This document shows, piece by piece, positions 1 to 5,970 of a stretch of 7,309 nt of DNA. The notes beneath the pieces were generated by a model. That model did not search any database and was not told where the DNA came from. It was given only the letters and a program-made list of their open reading frames with translations. Made by a program: the position numbers and the translations under genes. Origin of the DNA: an uncultured Bryobacteraceae bacterium. GTDB lineage: Bacteria; Acidobacteriota; Terriglobia; Bryobacterales; Bryobacteraceae. Each line of letters starts with the position of its first letter. Within the stretch, counting starts at the first letter, position 1. The DNA lies in assembly GCA_937921835.1 (NCBI GenBank), contig CAKZVG010000447.1, positions 1 through 7,309 of the forward strand, given 5' to 3'.

Positions 1-328
1 CGGGCAGGCGCAGGCGCACCTGGATGCGCTCGCCGTATTGCAGCGAAAGCGAGGCGCGGTGGCGGTGAAAGGCGGCGCGCCGGGGGCGGATCTTGAGCAG
101 CAGTCCCTCGATGTGCTTGCAGGTGCCCAGCGTGTTCACGGCGAAGTCCGGGCAAGAACAGAAGCTTTCGAACAGCCCGGAGCCGCGCAGCGCCACGCGG
201 TAGCTCTTGCCGCTTGAGGACTGGATCTGGTAGTCGCCAAAGGGCTGGTCATCGGGGCGTTTCAGGATGCGGGCGATGGCGCTTTTGCCGCGCTCGCGGC
301 GCTCGGAGATCTGCTGTTCGAAAAGCAT
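1..328 (-). CDS. SWIM zinc-finger protein, N-terminal part (probable SNF2-family helicase), runs off the left edge
   Basis: Reading the minus strand from an ATG at 328-326 gives 109 codons without a stop to the window edge, beginning MLFEQQISERRERGKSAIAR. Residues 57-72 read CSCPDFAVNTLGTCKH, which fits the SWIM zinc-finger pattern CxC...CxH (C57, C59, C70, H72). SWIM domains bind DNA or protein partners, and in bacteria they often form the N-terminus of large SNF2-type DEAD/DEAH helicases; the residues just before (a basic helix, then a short beta-rich stretch) fit that arrangement. The helicase motifs themselves would lie outside the window, so the helicase part is inference. The frame stays open upstream to another ATG at 418-416, preceded by a GGAAAAGG purine run, which would add 30 Cys/Arg/Pro-rich residues of little protein character. 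I prefer 328 because family-like sequence starts there and an extended -10 sits just upstream. The gene is divergent from the receptor operon and probably unrelated to it. Confidence 0.72.
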   Translation of the reverse strand, partial: MLFEQQISERRERGKSAIARILKRPDDQPFGDYQIQSSSGKSYRVALRGSGLFESFCSCPDFAVNTLGTCKHIEGLLLKIRPRRAAFHRHRASLSLQYGERIQVRLRLP

Positions 329-345
329 GATGAGGCAGAATAGCA
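329..345 (-). promoter_or_regulatory. Extended -10 promoter element abutting the SWIM-protein start
   Basis: On the minus strand the bases before the ATG read TGCTATTCTGCCTCATC. This is a TGn extended -10 with TATTCT (plus-strand positions 337-342) separated from the ATG by 8 bases. Transcription would begin at or within about two bases of the start codon, leaving no room for a Shine-Dalgarno sequence. I see no good -35 hexamer 17 bases upstream, where the sequence is GC-only. If translation starts at the alternative ATG at 418 instead, this element would be chance. Confidence 0.35.
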
Positions 346-698
346 GGAACGGGCGGCGCGGGGCGCGCTCGCCGGAGAACGGCCGGCCGCGCCAGGCGCA
401 ACATGCCGCGCCGCGCATCGGCCTTTTCCATAACCAACGCCACACGGCTGGGTGAACTCCACCGCCTGGAGCGTGCGAGTGGAAGCCCGCATGGGGGTTT
501 CAGAAAGCTTGCGTCGATTCTGGAGGCGGCCGTCCTCGTGGATATGGCGACCGGCGGTTTGCTTTGGGGCCGCCGGGTCTCCAGCGCTCTGGCATGGGCT
601 CGAGGCGCACCGGGCCCGCGGGGCGGTGGCAGCGAAGCGCCGTGGCGCCTACATTCGCCGTTCGGCCAGCCCGCGCGCGCGCCGTCCCGGTCACGCAT
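346..698. other. Intergenic stretch without a supported gene
   Basis: I see no gene I can support here. Open frames exist on both strands, but their translations are Arg/Ala/Pro-rich with no recognisable fold, as expected of random open frames in GC-rich DNA. The left part could encode 30 extra residues of the SWIM protein if that gene starts at 418. At 672-682 there is an uninterrupted alternating CG run (CGCGCGCGCGC), a sequence type able to adopt Z-DNA under negative supercoiling, lying 17 bases before the operator cluster. No tRNA-like fold, terminator or repeat was noticed. Confidence 0.5.
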
Positions 699-752
699 CT
701 GCGCAACATGATTGCGCGGATGTTGCGCCAGTTGCGCATTTTCATTGCGCAA
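699..752. promoter_or_regulatory. Cluster of five TTGCGC-type operator sites upstream of the receptor gene
   Basis: Five copies of a TTGCGCAA-like palindrome lie within 54 bases: CTGCGCAA (699-706), TTGCGCGG (712-719), TTGCGCCA (723-730), TTGCGCAT (732-739) and the perfect TTGCGCAA (745-752). Their centres are 13, 11, 9 and 13 bases apart, roughly one helical turn each. The first two also form an inverted repeat GCGCAA-N5-TTGCGC at 701-717. Short palindromes centred on CG are typical operators of LacI-family regulators, and such a regulator is encoded two genes downstream at 5971-7035. That this protein binds here is inference. The last copy occupies the predicted -35 hexamer, so binding there would repress. 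A different palindrome-binding regulator cannot be excluded. Confidence 0.6.
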
Positions 753-773
753 GAGTTCGGGCTGTGATATAAC
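745..773 (+). promoter_or_regulatory. Predicted sigma-70-type promoter of the receptor operon
   Basis: The -35 hexamer TTGCGC (745-750) and the -10 hexamer TATAAC (768-773) are separated by exactly 17 bases, and TGA at 765-767 makes it an extended -10. Only seven bases separate the -10 from the ATG at 781, which puts the transcription start at about 780-781. The -35 matches the consensus only in its TTG, compensated by the TG extension. The -35 is also the left part of the perfect TTGCGCAA palindrome, so promoter and operator overlap. Confidence 0.5.
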
Positions 774-780
774 GGCAGCC

Positions 781-3700
781 ATGGCAAGGCAAGTTTCGCG
801 TTTGGCGGTGGCGGCAGCCGTTTTCGCCGCGATGCTTTCGGGACAGGATCCGCGGGGCAGCGTTACCGGCTTCGTGGTGGATCAACAGGGCGCGGCGGTG
901 CCGGGCGCGACGGTGACGGTGCGCAACGACCAGACCAACACCGCCGTGCGGCTGACCTCGAACGAGGGCGGCTATTTCGAGGCCAACTTCCTGAATCCCG
1001 GTCCGTACACGGTGACGGTGGAAGCGGCGGGATTCCGGAACCTGGTGCGCAGCGGGCTGGAGCTACAGGTCGCCGGGCGGCTGGAGGTGCGCTGCGAACT
1101 GGTGGTGGGGCAGGTGACGGAGTCGATCGAGGTGCGGGCGGCGGCGCCGCTTTTGGACACGGCGACGGCTTCGGGCGGCCGAGTGATCGACAACCGGCAG
1201 ATCATGGAACTGCCCTCCTCGGACAACAATCCCTTCACGCTGACGGCGCTGGCGGCGGGAATGCAGTGGACGGGAGCGCCGGAGGCGCGGCGGGCCTTCG
1301 ACAACGCGGGCGTTTCGGCCTTCAACACCATGGGCGGCGTGGGGCAGAACGAGTACCTGGTGGACGGCGCGCCGGTGAACGGGACCGGCCGGCGGGTGGG
1401 CTTCGTGCCGCCCTCGGACGCGGTGGGCGAGTTCAAGCTGGAGACAACGTCCTTTGACGCCTCCTACGGCAACACGACGGGGGCGATCGTGAACGTGATG
1501 TCGAAGGCGGGCACCAACGCCTATCACGGGTCGCTCTACGACCAGCACTATCAGCAGCGCTGGAACGCGACGCCGCACTTCACGCGGCTGGCGTTCGAGG
1601 ACGAAGTCCGCCAGGGCAAGAAGAAGCCGGGCGATCCCAAGCAGCCGCCGGGGCAGTCGAACAACTTCGGCGCGACGCTGGGCGGACCGGTGCTGATTCC
1701 GAAGCTCTACAACGGGCGCGACAAACTGTTTTTCTTTTTCAGTTACAACGGCATTTACGTGAACCGGGCGGGGTTGTTCGCCAACCGCACGGTGCCGCAG
1801 GAGGACTGGAAGCGGGGAGACTTCTCGGCGCTCCAGGCTATCGACGCGACGCGCTTCACGGTGTACGATCCGCGTTCGGCGCGGCTGCAAGGCGGGCGGG
1901 TGGTGCGCACGCCGTTTCCGGGCAACCGGGGCGTTCCGGTGCTGAATCCGGTCTATAAGTTCTACGAGCCGTTGTATCCCAAGCCGAACAACGTGCCCGG
2001 GCTGGTGAGCCGGGAAGGCGTGAATAACTACTACGCGGGGGGCATGCCGACGGCGAATGACTTCTGGGCGCTGTTGAACCGGATCGACTACAACCTTTCG
2101 GACCGCCACCGTTTCTTCGGCCGCTGGTACTGGAACAACCGGGTGCAGGACGGTCTGGACTGGACGTATGAAACTAAGCGCGGGCTCCAGCGCAGCGGCG
2201 ACACGCGGATCAATAAAGGCGCGGGGCTGGACTACACCTGGGCGGCGTCCAACTCCACCATCGTGAACGCGGCGGTTAACTGGACCCGCTTCAAACAGGG
2301 AAGCATCCGGCCGGTGCAGGCAAGTTACAAGCCTTCCGATGTCGGACTGCCGGCCTACCTGGACGAATTCGCCGGCCCGAACCACACCCTGCCCAGCATG
2401 GCGATCGCGGGAGTCGAGACCATCGGCAATCAGGCTTCGGCGTTCACCCAGGTGGGTACGACCGCGGAGGCGAAGGTCCAACTGACCACGGTCAAGGGCC
2501 GCCACTCGCTGAAGTACGGATGGCTGGAGCGGCGCTACTGGTTTCCCGACAACATCCTTGGTTTCACCTCCGGGCAATTCTCGTTCTCAAACACCTACAC
2601 CCGGGCGGCCGATAACACGACCACGGCGAGCACACTCGGGCTGTCGTGGGCGGCGTTCATGATGGGCTTGCCGACCAACATCACCGTCGACACCCGCGAC
2701 AACCCGTACTGGTCCAACCGGCACCGGTCGCTCTACCTTCAGGATGATCTGCGGCTCACCTCGCGGCTGCGCGCCAACCTCGGATTGCGCTACGAACGGC
2801 AGGGCGGGATCACGGAACGCTTCAACCGCGGGCTGGCGGGAGGTTTCGATTTCGACTACCGGCCGCCGTTCGCCGCCGCCGCCGAGGCGGCCTACGCGCG
2901 CAACCCGCTGGCGGAATTGCCGGCGGCGCAGTTCCGCGTGCTGGGCGGTTCGCGCTACCTGGGCCAGCCGGACAAGACCTTCACCAACGGCACACACAGC
3001 CTGCTGCCGCGCGCCGGGCTGGTGTTCCAGTTGAACAGCCGGACCGTGCTGCGCGGCGGCTACGGCTGGTACGACGACGTCTTCAACGTGAACAACACCC
3101 GCCCGCTGACGGACGGCTACAGCCAGACCACCAGCACGGTGATGACGACCGACAACGGCCTGACGTTCTGTTGCGGGCTAGGGGCGGTGGAGAATCTCTC
3201 GGCCAGCCGGAACCCGATGGTGGATCCCTTCCCGGTGCGCGCCGGGGGGACGCGTTTCGACCTGCCGATCGGCAACGCGCTGGGGCAGAACATCCGGCAG
3301 GGGCGGGGCTTCACCTTCACGCCGCGCGACTTCCGGCCGGCCTGGCAGCAGCGCTGGCGGCTGGGCGCGCAGCGGGAGATCTCGCGCGATACGGTGGTCG
3401 AGGTTTCTTATAACGGGTCGCGCTCCCGCATCGGGGTGGACCAGCCGGTGAGCTTCCTGCCAGGGCAGTACTGGGCGACGGGCAACACGCGCAACCAGGC
3501 GGTGGACGACGACATGCAGCGCAACCTTGCAAACCCGTTCCAGATTCAGAATCTGGCGGCGCTGAGCCAGTCCGATCCGGCGGCCTATCAGTATTGGAGA
3601 AACATCGGGTTCTTCACCGGCACGACGATCCGCAAGCACTCGCTGCTGCGGGCGTATCCGAACATGAACGGCTTGAGCGGGCTGCGCCCGGGGGCATCCT

Positions 3701-4458
3701 TCGGCGACGCGCGGGGCTACAACCGGTATCACGATCTCCAGGTGCAGTTCGAGCGGCGGATGACGGGCGGGTTCCAGACGGCGGTGTCCTATACGCGGGC
3801 CTACGGGGTGCACTCGGACTATTATCACAACGAGTTCGACGCCGCGCCGAGCGAACGGCCGAACAACGCCGTGCGGCCGCACCGCCTGGTGTGGAGCGCG
3901 ATCTGGGAGGCGCCGTTCGGCAAGGGGAAGCGCTGGCTGGCGAGCGGGCCGGCGCGGCATATCGCGGGCGGCTGGCAACTGAGTTGGATCTACCAGTATC
4001 AGTCCGGTCCGGCGACCTCGTGGGGGAATTACTTCTACTACGGCGACATCAGCCAGATCGCGGGCGTGCTGAAGCAGGAGCAGTCGCGCGCGGCGGACCT
4101 TCACCAGTGGTTCGATCCCTCGATCGCCTACCGGGGGACGGGGGCGATTCCGCAGGGGTTCACGGGCTTTGAAGGGCGCGCGGCGATGCAGCCGGGAGCG
4201 TTTCACACGCGGGTGTTCCCGACCCTTCTCGACGCGCTGCGGGCGGACGGCATCCGGGGCTGGGACGTGAAGATCCTGCGCCGGTTCCAGCTCACGGAGC
4301 GGTTCTTCGCCACGCTGTCGTTCGACGCCTTGAACGCCACCAACCACACGAATTTCGCGGCGCCGAACACCAACCCGACCAACGCCAATTTCGGCAAGGT
4401 GACGGCGCAGAACGGGCTGGGGCGGTACGTGCAGTTGAACTTGCGGCTTGATTTCTGA
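781..4458 (+). CDS. TonB-dependent outer-membrane receptor with N-terminal carboxypeptidase-regulatory-like domain (Oar-like)
   Basis: This is a 1225-residue outer-membrane receptor, likely importing a large or glycosidic substrate with energy from TonB/ExbBD. Residues 1-21 form a Sec signal peptide: MARQVSR, a hydrophobic Ala-rich core, then a likely cleavage near LSG-Q. Residues about 26-110 are a carboxypeptidase-regulatory-like/CnaB beta-sandwich (GSVTGFVVDQQGAAVPGATV, later GGYFEANFLNPGPYTVTVEA). ESIEV at 114-118 may serve as the TonB box. The plug covers roughly 125-250 and ends with FDASYGNTTGAIVNVMSKAG, typical of this subfamily. The rest is a beta-barrel rich in Tyr/Asn/Gly, finishing in YVQLNLRLDF with the terminal Phe recognised by the BAM machinery. 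I chose the ATG at 781 because it begins directly with the signal peptide; a TTG at 712 in the same frame would put 23 Cys-rich residues before it. No Shine-Dalgarno sequence precedes 781, consistent with a leaderless message. Vicinal cysteines occur at 797-798. The substrate cannot be read from sequence. Confidence 0.93.
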   Translation: MARQVSRLAVAAAVFAAMLSGQDPRGSVTGFVVDQQGAAVPGATVTVRNDQTNTAVRLTSNEGGYFEANFLNPGPYTVTVEAAGFRNLVRSGLELQVAGRLEVRCELVVGQVTESIEVRAAAPLLDTATASGGRVIDNRQIMELPSSDNNPFTLTALAAGMQWTGAPEARRAFDNAGVSAFNTMGGVGQNEYLVDGAPVNGTGRRVGFVPPSDAVGEFKLETTSFDASYGNTTGAIVNVMSKAGTNAYHGSLYDQHYQQRWNATPHFTRLAFEDEVRQGKKKPGDPKQPPGQSNNFGATLGGPVLIPKLYNGRDKLFFFFSYNGIYVNRAGLFANRTVPQEDWKRGDFSALQAIDATRFTVYDPRSARLQGGRVVRTPFPGNRGVPVLNPVYKFYEPLYPKPNNVPGLVSREGVNNYYAGGMPTANDFWALLNRIDYNLSDRHRFFGRWYWNNRVQDGLDWTYETKRGLQRSGDTRINKGAGLDYTWAASNSTIVNAAVNWTRFKQGSIRPVQASYKPSDVGLPAYLDEFAGPNHTLPSMAIAGVETIGNQASAFTQVGTTAEAKVQLTTVKGRHSLKYGWLERRYWFPDNILGFTSGQFSFSNTYTRAADNTTTASTLGLSWAAFMMGLPTNITVDTRDNPYWSNRHRSLYLQDDLRLTSRLRANLGLRYERQGGITERFNRGLAGGFDFDYRPPFAAAAEAAYARNPLAELPAAQFRVLGGSRYLGQPDKTFTNGTHSLLPRAGLVFQLNSRTVLRGGYGWYDDVFNVNNTRPLTDGYSQTTSTVMTTDNGLTFCCGLGAVENLSASRNPMVDPFPVRAGGTRFDLPIGNALGQNIRQGRGFTFTPRDFRPAWQQRWRLGAQREISRDTVVEVSYNGSRSRIGVDQPVSFLPGQYWATGNTRNQAVDDDMQRNLANPFQIQNLAALSQSDPAAYQYWRNIGFFTGTTIRKHSLLRAYPNMNGLSGLRPGASFGDARGYNRYHDLQVQFERRMTGGFQTAVSYTRAYGVHSDYYHNEFDAAPSERPNNAVRPHRLVWSAIWEAPFGKGKRWLASGPARHIAGGWQLSWIYQYQSGPATSWGNYFYYGDISQIAGVLKQEQSRAADLHQWFDPSIAYRGTGAIPQGFTGFEGRAAMQPGAFHTRVFPTLLDALRADGIRGWDVKILRRFQLTERFFATLSFDALNATNHTNFAAPNTNPTNANFGKVTAQNGLGRYVQLNLRLDF

Positions 4459-4497
4459 GGGCGTCCGTCCGCGGTCTGCCAGTGGCGGCGCGGGCGC

Positions 4498-4504
4498 GGG
4501 GAGG
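4498..4504 (+). promoter_or_regulatory. Strong Shine-Dalgarno sequence fixing the GTG start of the hydrolase
   Basis: GGGGAGG ends five bases before GTG at 4510-4512, an ideal spacing. It supports GTG as the true start and translation of the second gene from the receptor transcript. The 51 bases between the two genes contain no terminator with a T-run. Confidence 0.7.
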
Positions 4505-4509
4505 ATTCT

Positions 4510-5958
4510 GTGAGCCTACACTCGCGAAGATCGGTGCTTCAACTTGCAGGCGCGGCGGCGGCAGCCGGGCAGGCGCCGGAGCTGGGGCTGAAGGAACTGG
4601 GCCGGATCCAGCCGCGGCCGTCGGCGGCCATCCGGTCCTCGGCGGTATCGCTGGGCTTTGAAACATTGGACCGGAAGATGTTCGACCCGGAGCGGACTTA
4701 CGCCTGGGTGGGCCGGTCGGGCGCCAAGTGGGCGCGCTGCCAGACCGGGTGGTCCCGGACGGAACTGGTCAAGGGCGAGTACGACTTCCGCTGGCTGGAC
4801 GAGGTGGTGGACCGGCTGCGCCGGGAGGGCGTGCAGCCCTGGTTCGGGCTGGGCTTCGGTAATAAGCTGTACATTCCCGAAGCGCCGCACGTCTCGGCGG
4901 TGGGCTGGCATCCGCTGCGCACGGCCGAGGCGCGTGAGGGGTGGCTGCGTTTTACGCGCGCGGCGGCGGAGCGCTACCGGGACCGGGTGAAGCACTGGGA
5001 GATCTGGAACGAAGCGAACCTGGCGCACTGGTGGATGCCCAACGGTCCCAAGCCGGCCGAGTACGTCGAACTGGTGCGCATCTCCGCGCCGGAGATCCGG
5101 AAGCGGGTGCCGGGGGCGGTGATCATCGGAGGGGCGCTTTCGGGCGGGCCGTCGAGCCACGGGGAGTTCCTGGAGCAGTGCCTGGATCTGGGGCTGGCGG
5201 ACCTGGTGGACAAAATCAGCTTCCACCCCTACCGGCCGGCGCCGGAGGCCAACTACGAGCGCGAGGTGCGCTATTTGCGGGGGCTGATCGGGCGCTACCG
5301 GAAAGGCGTCGGGATCTGGCAGGGGGAGAACGGCTGCCCGTCGGAGAACGGGGGGTCGAGCGCGTTGAGTAATCTCGACTGGAACGAGACGCGGCAGGCC
5401 AAGTGGCTGCTGCGGCGGCTGCTGACCGATATCCGGCTGGGGATCGAACTTACCAGTTATTTCCACACGGTGGATATGATCAATTACTTCGACTCACGGA
5501 CCGGCCTGGGCGGAAAGACGAACTTCAAAGGGGTGCTGCGGGGCACGGATTACACGCCCAAGCCCTCCTATTTCGCGCTGCAATCGCTGTGCGCGCTCTT
5601 CGACGGCGAGACGGCGCGGGCTGATTTTCTGATGCTGTTCGGCGGCCTCAGCGCGCCCCAGCCGGCCGAGGCGGAGGCGATCCAAAGCGGGAGTTTTGTG
5701 CGGCGCGGCCATCCGGTCTACACTTACTGGTATCCGGCGGTCCCGCAGGCCGGCTTTCCGCCCGGCAAGGTCACCGTGACGGTCCGGCACGGCGGGGCGG
5801 CGAAGCTGGAGCGGCCGGTGCTGGCGGACTTGCTCAGTGGTAAAGTATTCGAGATTGCGGCGAAGGAGACAAACCGGATGCTGGTGTTTTCCGGGCTGCC
5901 GCTGACAGACCATCCGCTGGTGATCACGGACCGGGCGGTGGCCGATGCCGGAGGATAG
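4510..5958 (+). CDS. Tat-exported clan GH-A glycoside hydrolase (GH39-like)
   Basis: This 482-residue protein looks like a retaining glycosidase acting in the periplasm. Residues 5-10 read SRRSVL, a twin-arginine motif followed by a short hydrophobic Ala-rich segment and a likely signal-peptidase site near residue 20, so export as a folded protein is expected. Residues about 40-365 fit a (beta/alpha)8 barrel: HWEIWNEANL places the acid/base glutamate at E168 (WNE, 166-168), and IWQGENG places a candidate nucleophile at E273. SFHPY (237-241) and TSYFHTVDM (315-323) match other barrel-strand ends of clan GH-A. Residues about 370-482 probably form a small beta-rich C-terminal domain. GH39 (xylosidase/iduronidase-like) is my best family guess, with other clan GH-A families, such as GH5 or GH51 relatives, possible; the substrate is unknown. 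The gene starts with GTG behind a strong Shine-Dalgarno sequence. It lies between the receptor and a sugar-type regulator, which suggests it processes what the receptor imports. Confidence 0.82.
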   Translation: MSLHSRRSVLQLAGAAAAAGQAPELGLKELGRIQPRPSAAIRSSAVSLGFETLDRKMFDPERTYAWVGRSGAKWARCQTGWSRTELVKGEYDFRWLDEVVDRLRREGVQPWFGLGFGNKLYIPEAPHVSAVGWHPLRTAEAREGWLRFTRAAAERYRDRVKHWEIWNEANLAHWWMPNGPKPAEYVELVRISAPEIRKRVPGAVIIGGALSGGPSSHGEFLEQCLDLGLADLVDKISFHPYRPAPEANYEREVRYLRGLIGRYRKGVGIWQGENGCPSENGGSSALSNLDWNETRQAKWLLRRLLTDIRLGIELTSYFHTVDMINYFDSRTGLGGKTNFKGVLRGTDYTPKPSYFALQSLCALFDGETARADFLMLFGGLSAPQPAEAEAIQSGSFVRRGHPVYTYWYPAVPQAGFPPGKVTVTVRHGGAAKLERPVLADLLSGKVFEIAAKETNRMLVFSGLPLTDHPLVITDRAVADAGG

Positions 5959-5970
5959 GCGAGCAGAGTT

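Noticed and set aside
403..711. Plus-strand open frame of 102 codons in the intergenic region.
   Set aside because: Low-complexity translation, no Shine-Dalgarno sequence, and it runs into the operator cluster.
699..752. The TTGCGC copies as a CRISPR array or tandem repeat.
   Set aside because: Units are only 6-8 bases, imperfect and unevenly spaced, with no spacer-like structure or nearby cas gene.
712..780. Upstream TTG start for the receptor gene in the same frame, adding 23 residues.
   Set aside because: The added residues are Cys/Ser-rich and would precede a clean signal peptide; the stretch also contains the operator cluster and promoter.
249..782. Minus-strand open frame of 177 codons across the divergent region.
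   Set aside because: Its translation is Arg/Pro/Ala-rich without a fold, it overlaps the SWIM-domain frame, and its ATG exists only because CCATGG reads ATG on both strands.
1063..2577. Long minus-strand open frame (504 codons) opposite the receptor gene, and a similar one at 3178-4347.
   Set aside because: Rich in Arg, His, Pro and Val with no recognisable domain; these are antisense shadows of a GC3-rich coding sequence.
4459..4509. A terminator separating the receptor and hydrolase genes.
   Set aside because: Only weak GC-rich pairings and no T-run are present; the spacing and the strong Shine-Dalgarno sequence fit one transcript.
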